DNA of 64,000 bases from positions 62,001 to 126,000 of the forward strand of contig JADJCG010000001.1 of assembly GCA_016703335.1 (NCBI GenBank), in the 5' to 3' direction. Made by a program: the position numbers and the translations under genes. This DNA is from Caulobacteraceae bacterium. GTDB taxonomy: Bacteria > Pseudomonadota > Alphaproteobacteria > Caulobacterales > Aquidulcibacteraceae. Position 1 is the first letter of the stretch, and every line of letters begins with the position of its first letter. The notes beneath the pieces were generated by a model. It was not told the DNA's origin. It searched no databases and saw only the letters and a list, made by a program, of their open reading frames with translations. Of this stretch, positions 35,345 through 44,220 are shown one piece after another.

Positions 35345-36070
35345 ATGTCGAAGCGTTAGAGCGCGCTTGCTTGGAAGCATGGCCCGCTCCGGACACGCGT
35401 CCAACGCGACGGTTGGGAATTTTGCGCCACCGATGATCGGTCCGGCCGCGCCAACGCCGTCTGGCCACTGAATTGGTCCGGCGGTGATATTCAGCGCGCC
35501 ATTGCCGACGCGCGCGCATGGTGCGCCGGCCAAGCGATCACATCGACATTCAAGCTGGCCGATGGCGCGACAGCGCCTGAGGGCCTGCCCGCCGCCCTCG
35601 CCGCCGCTGGGTTCACGCCCCGCACCGAGACACTGGTGATGACACGCACAACCGAAGCGGCGACGCCGACCTTCGGCGTCGAGCTTCACGACAAGCCAAG
35701 CGACGACATCTGGGCGCCGCTCAACGAAAGCGCGCCGGATCCAGCCGACGCTGCCGAACGGCGCGACATCGTTGAGCGTATCGCCGTGCCGCACAGGTTC
35801 GCGCTTGTCCGCATAGATGGACGCCCCGCAGCTGTTGGGCTTGGTGTGCTGACCGGCGATCTCATCGGCATCTATCTCATGCGCACCGCACCCTGGGCGC
35901 GTCGCAACGGGTGCGCGCGTGACATTGTGCGGACGCTCATGCATTGGGGCGGATCAGAGGGCGCGCAAACGGCTTACTTGCAAGTTGAACACGCCAACGA
36001 AATCGCAGTTGCCCTCTACGTGAACGAAGGCTTCGACGTTGCGTATCGCTATCACTACTGGCGGCGTTAG
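35341..36070 (+). pseudogene. GNAT-family N-acetyltransferase, frameshifted near 35395
   Basis: A GTG overlaps the ecm stop and starts EALERACLEAWPAPDTRP, a typical start of this GNAT group; the frame then hits a TGA at about 35434. The +1 frame continues RDGWEF...RSGRANAVWPLNW and is open to 36070 through FALVRIDGRPAAVGLGVL, LMRTAPWARRNG and YVNEGFDVAYRYHY, the acetyl-CoA-binding and C-terminal GNAT segments. One base is inserted near CACGCGTCC. About 240 aa rejoined. Substrate unknown. It overlaps the xthA stop by four bases. Confidence 0.75.
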
Positions 36071-36869
36071 CGCTTGCGCGCATTAGCGGCGCGGCGTGGC
36101 GCTCCCAATTCGATCCACACCGGCGCGTGATCGGAGGTTTTTCCCAGCCGCGCACATGACGATCGACACCGCAGGATTTCAATGCCGGCGCCAGCACCGG
36201 ATTGAGCAAGAGGTGATCGATGCGCAACCCGGCATCGCGCGCGTACGCATTCCGGAAATAGTCCCAAAACGTATAGATGCGCTCATCAGGATGCAGGTGA
36301 CGCACGGAATCCGTCCAGCCTTGCTTTACCAGCTTTGCGTAAGCGGCTCTGATTTCGGGACGAAACAGAGCGTCGTCGGTCCAACGCTCCGGTTTGTAGA
36401 CATCAAGCTCCGTCGGCATGACGTTAAAGTCGCCGCAGAGCACAACCGGCGTCTCTTTCTTGACTAAGCTGCGCGCATGCTTCGTCAAACGTTCGAACCA
36501 ACGAAGCTTATACCAAAATTTCGGGCCCGGCGCGGGATTGCCGTTCGGCAGGTAGAGACAAGCGACGGTCAGCCCTGCAATGTCGGCTTCAATGTAGCGG
36601 CTTTGCAGATCTTCAGCATCGCCAGGCAGCCCACGGCGAACTTCCACCGGCGCCGCGCCGCGCACTAAAATTGCCACACCGTTCCAGCTTTTCTGCCCAT
36701 GCCAGATGGCGCGATAGCCAGCCTTCGCAAGCTCGGTTTCGGGAAATTTTTCCTGCGGCGCTTTCAGCTCCTGCAGGCAAACGACGTGCGGCCGGCGCTC
36801 TTCCAACCAACGCAACAACACCGACAGGCGCCCGTTGACGCCGTTCACGTTGTAGGTGGCGACGATCAT
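36067..36869 (-). pseudogene. xthA: Exodeoxyribonuclease III, frameshifted near 36140
   Basis: Class II AP endonuclease/3'-exonuclease of base-excision repair. The start MIVATYNVNGVNGR is the family N-terminus, followed by CLQELK (Glu ligand), YLPNGN, GDFNVMPTELDVY and DYFRNAYARDAGLRIDH. The frame breaks at GWEKP inside a GAAAAACC homopolymer; the alternative frame supplies SDHAPVWIEL, the catalytic Asp-His block, to the stop at 36067. Rejoined about 267 aa, normal size. A lost A or C in the homopolymer is the likeliest cause, so the gene is probably functional. Confidence 0.88.
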
Positions 36870-37504
36870 CGCGGCAGCGAATGAATGAGCCGCGTCATAG
36901 CGCTTGCACCGACGAGCGGCGCAAGGAACGGCACGAGTGAGCACGCAAAGCCGACCATAAACACACTCATGCCGTGGCGCTTACGAAACGCGACGGCGTC
37001 CTGGTAACTCATGTGACGCGCGGCCGTGACCGTCGCGTATTCGCGGCCCATCAAGAAGCCGTTCAGAGTGTAAAACGTTACCGCGTTCACGACGGGGATG
37101 AAATAGAGCGGGATGACGAGAAGGTTGAGCGCGAGCGCCGGCAGCGCGATCCGCAGACCGTTGAGCAATCCTTGTTGAATTGGCACTGCGCGCGCAACCG
37201 GCGCGCCGATCTTCTTCTCCACGCGTTCGGCGGCGATATCGAACAACGTGCCACCCACAACCATCGAGATCGCCGGCGAAAGCGCGATCGCCAGCACAAC
37301 GACGACGATCGTCGCCATGAACGAGCCAGCCATTGTGACGTAGCCGAACCAACCTTCGCTGTCGAAAATGAACGGCACGAGGTAACGCAGGCCCGCTTAC
37401 GCCGCGAAAACCGTGATGATCGCCGCAACCACGAGGTTAATCAGCACGAACCACGTAAGGCGCCCGAAAATGACGTCCTTCAGGCCACCCAGAACTGCGG
37501 TCAT
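36866..37504 (-). pseudogene. EI24/CysZ-like membrane protein with in-frame stop
   Basis: The frame from the ATG at 37504 (MTAVLGGLKDVIFGRLTWFV...) is interrupted by TAA at 37397-37399 and continues in the same frame from AGLRYLVPFIFDS to 36866. The distal part has four or so hydrophobic helices and GFLMGREYATVTAARHM, the EI24/CysZ-type segment; family members are inner-membrane proteins, some linked to sulfate uptake. A GTG at 37378 could restart translation but would lack the first helix. Because frame is maintained, this is a base substitution, not an indel. Confidence 0.7.
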
Positions 37505-37587
37505 TGCGCGCGTCACCAGTATCTCCGCCGCTTCCAGCTTGACGGCAGATAAATCGCTTCCCACGCTTAGGCTAGCGGGAGTTACGA

Positions 37588-38334
37588 ATGAGCGATCTCA
37601 AAGAACGTTTGCGCGGCGAGGCGTGGGAATGAGCGAAGACGATCGCGGCGGCGTTTCTCGCCTACGTCGCCTTCACCACCGTCGCGTTCGCGCAATATCG
37701 GATTCCGTCCGAGAGCATGGTGCCGCACATTGAAGTCGGCGACCGCGTGACGGTGTCGAAGTTCGCTTATGGCTACAGCCGCTTTTCGCTGCCGTTCGAT
37801 ATTGGCTTCGCACTGCCAAGATCGGAACATCGCATCTTCGAAAGCATGCCGCAGCGCGGCGATGTGGTTGTGTTCATCCATCCAATCTCCAGCGAAGTGA
37901 TGATCAAGCGCGCGATCGGGCTGCCCGGCGATGTGATCGAGATGCGTGACGGCACGCTGTCGATCAGCGGCGGCGCTGTTGAAACGACGGAGCCGCAATT
38001 GTTGATGCGTGCCGTGCATCCGCACGGACGCGAATGGGCGGAGCGTTACGAAGAAACATTGCCGGGCGGCGTCACGCATGCCGTGCACGATCTGACCGAA
38101 GGCGCGCCGCTGGATAATTTTGGGCCGTACACGGTGCCGGAAGATCACATCTTCTTCATGGGCGACAATCGCGACAACTCGCTCGACAGCCGCTGGAGCG
38201 GCATGGGCCCAGTGCCGATCGAAAACCTGATTGGACGCGCTGAACTTGTGTACGCGACAGCGCTTTCGTCATGCGGACGCGATCATACCGTTGCGTGCCC
38301 TATGGATCGCTGGATGCGGCCGCTGCACCACTAA
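37588..38334 (+). pseudogene. lepB: Signal peptidase I with in-frame TGA
   Basis: Membrane-bound Ser/Lys protease that removes signal peptides. ATG at 37588 (GGGAG seven bases upstream) reads MSDLKERLRGEAWE, then TGA at 37630, then AKTIAAAFLAYVAFTTVAF (transmembrane anchor), PSESMVPH with the catalytic Ser just before the Met, KRAIGLPGD with the catalytic Lys, and GDNRDNS..SR. Family proteins usually have Trp at the TGA position, so TGG to TGA. The ATG at 37717 lies after the catalytic Ser and cannot be the real start, and no other start codon exists between. The gene should be essential, so a base error is likely. Confidence 0.88.
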
Positions 38335-39214
38335 CGCGGCTGCGCTGCACGACGTAAATACCAGCCAGAACGAGTGCCGCGCCGACGAGCGCGAGGACGC
38401 CGAGCGCGTCGCCGAACATCATCCATGATAGTGCAGCGGCGACGAGCGGTTGCATCCAGAGCAACACCGTCGATGCGACGATCGGCAACCGCCCAACGCC
38501 GTAAGCCACAAGCCCCTGCCCGCCGACCTGCACGATGATGGCGAGGCCAAGCAGGATGAGCCAGCCATGCAATGTCCGCGGCAGGAATGGCTCGTGGAAG
38601 AGAAGCGCGAGTGACAGCGCCACCAACGCGGCGCCGATCGTCGCCCAGAACATCACCGCGCCGACGTTCACTTCTTTGCCGAGCATGCGCAGGATCAAAA
38701 GATACCCGGCGTAGCCCACAGCAGCGCAGAGCCCGAGCGCGTCGCCGATCCAACCGGTTTCAGGATCGCCCGTTGGCCCCGCCGCGGCTTGCGCCCGTGC
38801 AAACGCCAGCAGCACCGCGCCGCCCAATGAAATTGCGACGCCGGCAAGGACTGGAAGGCTCAGCCGCTCGTTGAAAAGGATCCAGCCAAACAGCGCCGCG
38901 AAGGCCGGGGTGAGATTCGCCAGCAGAGTCGCATTGGTGACGGTGGTGAAACCCAGGGCGGCTGCCCAAAGCGACACCTCGATTCCGAACAAAACCCCGC
39001 CAAACAGCACCCAGCCGGTCTGCCGAACACTAGGAATCGGTCTCGCGACCGCCGCCCATAGGGCGAGAATCGGCAGCGCCAGAAGGAATCGCCAGAAATT
39101 CGAGGCGTGCGGACCTAGTTCCGAGAGCCTCATAGCGATCGGCGACAGGCCCAGAAGCGCGCCACCCGTTAACGCCGCCAGCGCCGCTTTTCCCTGTCCC
39201 GAATGATCCGCCAT
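38300..39214 (-). CDS. EamA-family (DMT) transporter
   Basis: 304 aa with ten transmembrane helices in two EamA repeats, the second starting near residue 160 (ALGLCAAVGYAGYLLI). Typical features include ALLGLSPIAMRL, the ATLLANLTPAFAALFGWILFNERLS block and the mirrored VASTVLLWMQPLVAAALSWMMFGD block. Exporters of amino acids or drugs belong here; substrate not deducible. Its last 35 bases overlap lepB, convergently. Confidence 0.9.
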   Translation of the reverse strand: MADHSGQGKAALAALTGGALLGLSPIAMRLSELGPHASNFWRFLLALPILALWAAVARPIPSVRQTGWVLFGGVLFGIEVSLWAAALGFTTVTNATLLANLTPAFAALFGWILFNERLSLPVLAGVAISLGGAVLLAFARAQAAAGPTGDPETGWIGDALGLCAAVGYAGYLLILRMLGKEVNVGAVMFWATIGAALVALSLALLFHEPFLPRTLHGWLILLGLAIIVQVGGQGLVAYGVGRLPIVASTVLLWMQPLVAAALSWMMFGDALGVLALVGAALVLAGIYVVQRSRVSGAAAASSDP

Positions 39215-39385
39215 TTGCCTGAAAAACGCCGGATTTTGTTAAGGTGCAAGGCCGCATTTTACGGCATCTGGGCACCGCAGTTGCGTTAACGAATGAAGCC
39301 GTGTCCGCCCCCGTGTTCACAGATTCGACACGCTAAATTTCGCTGCTGAGGCCTTCCCCCATTGACCCTGCATTAACGGGTGGCA

Positions 39386-39401
39386 TCACTATATATAGCG
39401 G
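39386..39401 (+). promoter_or_regulatory. Candidate NrdR box upstream of nrdA
   Basis: ATCACTATATATAGCG resembles the NrdR consensus acaCTATATATAGtgt. It lies 87-102 bases before the nrdA ATG in an AT-richer patch. NrdR is an ATP/dATP-sensing repressor of ribonucleotide reductase genes. NrdR boxes usually occur in pairs; a second clear copy was not seen (TCGACACGCTAAATTTCGCT at 39325 is a weak possibility). Confidence 0.6.
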
Positions 39402-39487
39402 TACGGTTCAGTCAGGCACGCAAGGACGTGTGGTTTGGCCCAGGACCGAGTCGGATTAACACAGACCTAAATTCGGGGGCAGGAAAT

Positions 39488-41362
39488 ATGCAGGCACGAG
39501 CGGAAAAGGCGGGGGTCCACCGCATGGGTGATGTTCACCGTGGCAAGCCCAAGCCCCTGCGTCCGCTCAAGGTCGTTGAGAAGGTCGTTACGGATCCGAG
39601 CCGCGACGCTCTGCTGACGGAATTCGGCAAGACGACTCTCAACGATCGTTACCTGCTGGCCGGCGAGTCCTATCAAGATATGTTCGCGCGCGTCGCAACT
39701 GCGTTCGCTGACGACATTGGGCACGCGCAACGAATCTACGATTACATCTCGAAGCTCTGGTTCATGCCGGCGACGCCTGTGCTTTCTAATGGCGGCGCTG
39801 AACGTGGTCTCCCGATCTCATGCTTCTTGAATGCAGTCGGCGATTCACTCGACGGCATCATGGACACGTGGAACGAGAACGTGTGGCTTGCCTCCAATGG
39901 CGGCGGCATCGGCACCTATTGGGGCGGCGTTCGTTCCATCGGCGAAAAGGTCGGCCAGAACGGCCAAACGTCGGGCATCATTCCGTTCATTCGCGTGATG
40001 GACTCGCTGACGCTCGCGATCAGCCAAGGCTCGCTCCGCCGTGGTTCCGCGGCTGTGTACCTCGACATGCACCACCCGGAGATCGAGGAATTCCTCGAAA
40101 TTCGTAAGCCGGCTGGCGACTTCAACCGTAAGAGCTTGAACCTGCATCACGGGCTCAACCTCACCGACGAATTCATGATCGCTGTGCGTGACGATCTTCC
40201 GTTCGCGCTGCGCTCACCGAAGGATCAAGCGCCGCTGAAGCACGTGAATGCGCGCAAGCTCTGGCAGAAGATTCTGGAGCTGCGCCTGCAAACCGGCGAG
40301 CCCTACATTATCTTCTCCGACACCGTGAATAAGGCGATGCCGAGCCACCAAAAGAAGCTCGGCCTCAAGGTTCGCCAATCGAATCTGTGCTCGGAAATCA
40401 TGCTGCACACCGGCATGGATCATAACGGCCGCGAGCGTACCGCCGTGTGCTGCCTCTCTTCGCTGAACGCTGAGACGTTCCTTGAATGGCAGAACGAGCC
40501 GGAATTCATGGACGATGTGTTCCGTTTCCTCGACAACGTGCTGGAAGATTTCATTCAGCGCGCGCCGCCGGAAATGGAACGCGCTGTCTATGCCGCGATG
40601 CGCGAGCGTTCGGTTGGTTTGGGCCTCATGGGCTTCCACTCCTTCCTGCAGAAGCAAGGCGTGTCGATGGAATCGGCAATGGCGAAGGTTTGGAACAACA
40701 AACTCTTCAAGCACATCCGCCGAGGCGCCGACGCAGCGTCCGTGAAGCTCGCGCAAGAGCGCGGCGCTTGCCCGGATGCGGCCGAGAACAACGTGATGGC
40801 GCGCTTCTCGCACAAGCTCGCGATCGCTCCGACCGCCTCGATCTCGATCATCTGCGGCGGCACGTCAGCCGGCATCGAGCCGATCCCGGCCAACATCTAC
40901 ACGCACAAGACGCTCTCGGGCTCTTTCGCGGTGAAGAACCCCTATCTCGAGCAATTGCTCGAAGAGAAAGGCAAGAACACTGAGAGCGTGTGGTCTTCGA
41001 TCCTGAAGAACGAAGGCTCGGTGCAGCACCTAGATTGCCTCGACGAAGACGAGAAGAACGTGTTCAAGACCGCGTTCGAAATCGATCAACGCTGGATCAT
41101 CGAGCTTGCCGCCGATCGCACGCCGCTGATCTGCCAGGCGCAGTCTCTCAACATCTTCATCCCTGGCGATGTCGATAAGTGGGACCTGCACATGCTGCAC
41201 TGGATGGCATGGGAGCGCGGCGTGAAGAGCTTGTATTATTGCCGCTCGAAGTCAGTGCAACGCGCCGGCTTCGCTGGCGAAGACAACAAGGCGGACATCG
41301 ATACGTCGCCGGATTTGACGATCGAAAAGACGGATTACGAAGAATGCCTCGCGTGCCAATAA
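39488..41362 (+). CDS. nrdA: Ribonucleoside-diphosphate reductase, class I alpha subunit
   Basis: Reduces ribonucleotides to deoxyribonucleotides. 624 aa from the ATG after GGCAGGAAA; the 36 codons upstream in frame are leader. Core: PATPVLSNGG, ISCFLNAVGDS (redox Cys), WNENVWLASNGGGIGTYW, the active-site NLCSEI (finger-loop Cys/Glu), and C-terminal Tyr-Tyr in KSLYYCRSKS plus the CLACQ tail that delivers electrons. No ATP-cone was seen at the N-terminus, so allosteric overall-activity control is probably absent. No beta subunit gene is in the window. Confidence 0.93.
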   Translation: MQARAEKAGVHRMGDVHRGKPKPLRPLKVVEKVVTDPSRDALLTEFGKTTLNDRYLLAGESYQDMFARVATAFADDIGHAQRIYDYISKLWFMPATPVLSNGGAERGLPISCFLNAVGDSLDGIMDTWNENVWLASNGGGIGTYWGGVRSIGEKVGQNGQTSGIIPFIRVMDSLTLAISQGSLRRGSAAVYLDMHHPEIEEFLEIRKPAGDFNRKSLNLHHGLNLTDEFMIAVRDDLPFALRSPKDQAPLKHVNARKLWQKILELRLQTGEPYIIFSDTVNKAMPSHQKKLGLKVRQSNLCSEIMLHTGMDHNGRERTAVCCLSSLNAETFLEWQNEPEFMDDVFRFLDNVLEDFIQRAPPEMERAVYAAMRERSVGLGLMGFHSFLQKQGVSMESAMAKVWNNKLFKHIRRGADAASVKLAQERGACPDAAENNVMARFSHKLAIAPTASISIICGGTSAGIEPIPANIYTHKTLSGSFAVKNPYLEQLLEEKGKNTESVWSSILKNEGSVQHLDCLDEDEKNVFKTAFEIDQRWIIELAADRTPLICQAQSLNIFIPGDVDKWDLHMLHWMAWERGVKSLYYCRSKSVQRAGFAGEDNKADIDTSPDLTIEKTDYEECLACQ

Positions 41363-41390
41363 CGCGCTGAGTTGGTTGGATTGGAAGACT

Positions 41391-41426
41391 GGGCGCTGAG
41401 AGCGATCTCAGCGCCCTTCTTCTTTT
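41391..41426 (+). terminator. Rho-independent terminator after nrdA
   Basis: An 11-bp perfect stem (GGGCGCTGAGA / TCTCAGCGCCC) with a GCGA tetraloop is followed by TTCTTCTTTT. It ends at the stop of the convergent TIR-like gene, so it may also help end that transcript. Confidence 0.92.
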
Positions 41427-42271
41427 ACGGCTCGTAGCGTGCGCGATGCACAGTGCGTGCTGACGGCGGCTCGACGCCGCGGCGGCCGACGACTTGCGCG
41501 GGTGCATCCGGCACGACGTCCACAAGGCCGACAGATTCCGCGTTGGCGGATGTAAGACTCACGCCACCGCCCAACTCGACCTTGGCTTCAGCGGAATTCA
41601 TCGAGTCAGCAGTGTTTGCCGCCACGCTGGCAACGAACGCGCCGCCGCCCAGAATGGCGAGCACAGCGAAGACGAGCGCTGCATGCGCCCGTCGCTGCTG
41701 TCGACGAGCGCCTACGCGGCGAAAGTCACGGCGAGGCTTAGATGCGCCGAGCTTGAGCTCCGCAGGCGGTTCATCGGGTACGGCGCGTAGGATTTTCGTC
41801 GGCAGCGGCGTTTCCCATGCTTGACGGGCGGTGGTCGTCTTTGGCGCGCCACTGGCGATCATCTGCGGCGCTTCGACAAACTCAGCGTCCTCGCAAACGG
41901 CGCGCGACGGCAGCGTGATGACGCTGACTTCAATCGGGTGAACGATTTCGTCGGCGGCATCGAAAAGAGGTGTGAGCGGCAAAGTGTCGACGCCATCCCA
42001 TTGGCTGAGGTCAACAACGGGCGCCTCGAAAACCTCTTCGCGTGACGGCGGCGCAAACAATGCCGCTACGAATTGCGCGGCCAGTGCGGAATGCGTTGTC
42101 AGCCGCAGCACGAAACGTCTCAGAACGCATCGCGCGTCGCGACCACACGACGACGCACAGTTCTGCATTCTGACTGCCAGTGATTGCGTAGCCGGCGTCG
42201 TCGAACGCCTCGGCCAGTGTTTCAACTTCGCTCGCGTCTTCGCGCACGAAAATAAAGACCACGCCTGCCAT
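41425..42271 (-). pseudogene. TIR-like membrane protein, frameshifted around 42030-42110
   Basis: Starts MAGVVFIFVREDASEVETLAEAF, with CVVVWSRRAMRSETFRAAADNA following; this reads as a TIR-type Rossmann fold (first strand, AFDDAGY helix, strand CVVVWS, SE..F). The frame then breaks; the other continues REEVFEAPVVDLSQWDG and runs to 41425. The C-terminal part has a linker (ETPLPTKILRAVPDEPPAELKLG), an Arg-rich stretch, one transmembrane helix (AALVFAVLAILGGGAFVASV) and an exported tail. Rejoined about 282 aa. Such TIR-TM proteins are signalling or defence candidates; enzyme activity is not established. Confidence 0.7.
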
Positions 42272-42451
42272 GACGCGTCGCCCCTTCCAAAGAATTCAGA
42301 AATTGGGATGCCGGAAATTTGCACGCCATATAGACGGCGATTGCGACGGTATTAACGGCCTACGCGGCGCTTCTGTTCCGCGCGTTGACTGCGAATTCCG
42401 CGACAGCCTGGCGCAGGTGTTCAAAGCTTTGTGATTGAACCGTTTTTGCGA

Positions 42452-42467
42452 CGTGACTGATGTCACG
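42452..42467. promoter_or_regulatory. CRP/FNR-family-like operator
   Basis: CGTGA-CTGATG-TCACG is a near-perfect inverted repeat with 6-base spacer, matching the TGTGA-N6-TCACA architecture of CRP-type regulators. It lies 75 bases upstream of the following small secreted gene. A short AT-rich segment follows before the Shine-Dalgarno GAGGAG. The regulator is not in the window. Confidence 0.45.
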
Positions 42468-42542
42468 CGGCGCATCCAACCGACTTCCTACGTTCATCTT
42501 GTGCTCAGGAAACATTCTGCTGAGTACGTGTGTTGAGGAGAT

Positions 42543-43007
42543 ATGACCAAATTAGCAGCCTCCGGTATCGCCACAGCGTTCGCGCTGGTGATGCTTGGCG
42601 GCTCAGCAATTTCGACGCTGCAAGCCGCACCCGTTGAAGCAGCGAGCCCAACTTCGTTCCAAACCTCCGCGCCAGTTGATCCGCTACGCCTCGGCCAATG
42701 CCGCATCGAGTACGACGCGCTTTCCGCCGATGACCAACCAGCCCCGATGGAATGCGAACACGCACAATGGGTGGCGCAACGTTGGGGCGGCCGGGTAGTG
42801 GAAAAGACGGGCACGGGTTTAGTCGAACGCGCCGTCTACCAGGGCCGCAACAATTTTGAAGGCGTTCCTACGGCCGAGCTCCCGCGCGCAGGCTATTGCC
42901 GTGCGTGGATCGAAGGCGCGATCGAACAGCCGGCCCAAAGTGACTGCCGCACGGCTGAGCGCACCGCTGCGGCTGAAGGCGGCCGAGTGATCTTCATGCC
43001 GCTCTAG
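42543..43007 (+). CDS. Secreted Cys-containing protein with an internal repeat
   Basis: 154 aa; Shine-Dalgarno GAGGAG five bases before the ATG. Signal peptide residues 1-29 (FALVMLGGSAISTLQA-A). The mature part contains two similar units, each with a leading C-R, a spacer with PAP/PAQ, a D/EC, then A...A...GGRV: RLGQCRIEY...MECEHAQWVAQRWGGRVV and AGYCRAW...DCRTAERTAAAEGGRVI. Four cysteines, two per unit, fit two disulfides. Family unknown. It overlaps the convergent oxidase gene by four bases. Confidence 0.76.
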   Translation: MTKLAASGIATAFALVMLGGSAISTLQAAPVEAASPTSFQTSAPVDPLRLGQCRIEYDALSADDQPAPMECEHAQWVAQRWGGRVVEKTGTGLVERAVYQGRNNFEGVPTAELPRAGYCRAWIEGAIEQPAQSDCRTAERTAAAEGGRVIFMPL

Positions 43008-44134
43008 GCGCGCATCGGATCGAATATAGCTCTGTGCCGGTCGAGAATGTTCGCGGTCGTCTGCGCGTCCGGCTCTAATGACCAATTGCCATGCTCGAAC
43101 GTGCCGCCCAGCACGATGCCATCGCGGCGTCCGAACATGTAGCCACGCCCGATAACGTTGTAGTCGATCTCAGGCTGCGGCAGCAGGATCGCGAGCTGGC
43201 CGCGCACCGGCTCAATTTCGGTATCGCCGAACAGGCGGCCAGCGCCTAGGCCCGTGCAGTTGAAGATCGTCTGCTCTGGCAACGCCTGCACTTGCGAAAT
43301 ATCCGCGAACTCGCGCACATGAATTTCGCCGCCAGCTTGGCGCACGTCCAACTCCATGCGGCGCAGATAGAGCGGCGTCTCAATCATCATCGTATCGAAC
43401 TGACGCACGAACGGGCTCGGGAAGTTGTGTTCGTCAGGCGCGAGGCTGCGCAGATTGACGATCAGCGCGTGCATCGGATCGTCTGGCCCAGCTGGGTATG
43501 TCGAGTTCGGATTATTCGAGAGCGAGTAATTGATCTCCCAGCTCACGCCGTAAGCATCGCCCACCAGCGACTGATAGCGGCGGAATGCAAACCGCGCCGC
43601 CTCGAATTGGCGCTGACGAATTTCCGGTGTGGCGGTCTCATCGTCGAAGGTCGATGACGGCCACCATTGCGCGCCGGCGACATTGGACGTCGTGTTCGGC
43701 GGCAGATCCTTTGCGTAAATGCGCACGTTCGCGCCGCGTTCTTGCAGCAGCCGCGCCGTTGCCAAGCCAACAGCGCCGCAGCCAAGCACGGCCACATCTG
43801 GCTTCGACGTGTCATAGCCAAGGTCAACGGCCATTTTCGCCGTGCCCCACGACAACGTAATGCCACCACCGCCGTGCCCATAATTGTGGACGAGCACTTT
43901 GTTGCCCAGCGCCTCGCGCTCAACGCGAAAGCCGCTCGGCCGGTACGGACGCAAGCCAACATCGACGCGGATGATGCGATCTTCGGAGACAAGCACTGGC
44001 GGCAAGCGAACTGGACGCGTGCCCGGCGCCATGCGCAGATCGCGCATCAAGCCGCCGCCAAATCCGCGCGCCGTCGCGCACGAGGAAGCTAATCCCGCAG
44101 CGCCAATCGCCATCAAGGTCCGGCGTGTGTGCAT
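43004..44134 (-). CDS. Circularly permuted D-amino-acid-oxidase-like flavoprotein
   Basis: 376 aa, exported: Arg-rich RR start (TRRTLMAIGAAGLASSC) resembles a Tat signal with a lipobox at Cys19. Ordinary DAAO has the FAD-binding GxGxxG near its start and the motif GLRPxRP...HNYGHGGxG...WG at its end. Here GLRPYRP (60-66), HNYGHGGGG (83-91) and LSWG (94-97) come first and GCGAVG (118-123) follows, then the DAAO order continues to the terminal GGTFEHGNWS segment. So the C-terminal segment has moved to the front. FAD-dependent amine or amino acid oxidation in the periplasm is likely; substrate unknown. Confidence 0.85.
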   Translation of the reverse strand: MHTRRTLMAIGAAGLASSCATARGFGGGLMRDLRMAPGTRPVRLPPVLVSEDRIIRVDVGLRPYRPSGFRVEREALGNKVLVHNYGHGGGGITLSWGTAKMAVDLGYDTSKPDVAVLGCGAVGLATARLLQERGANVRIYAKDLPPNTTSNVAGAQWWPSSTFDDETATPEIRQRQFEAARFAFRRYQSLVGDAYGVSWEINYSLSNNPNSTYPAGPDDPMHALIVNLRSLAPDEHNFPSPFVRQFDTMMIETPLYLRRMELDVRQAGGEIHVREFADISQVQALPEQTIFNCTGLGAGRLFGDTEIEPVRGQLAILLPQPEIDYNVIGRGYMFGRRDGIVLGGTFEHGNWSLEPDAQTTANILDRHRAIFDPMRA

Positions 44135-44220
44135 GATGTTATCTTATCCCTCGCGTCCCATGAGAATTGAGTTCGCGCCCCTGTCAATGCCGCCTTGCCG
44201 TTCGCGCGATTCTGAACCAA

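Noticed and set aside
37630..37632. TGA decoded as Trp (genetic code 4) or Sec in lepB
   Set aside because: Many intact genes here end in TGA, no selenocysteine context is seen, and other breaks are indels; a base error is simpler.
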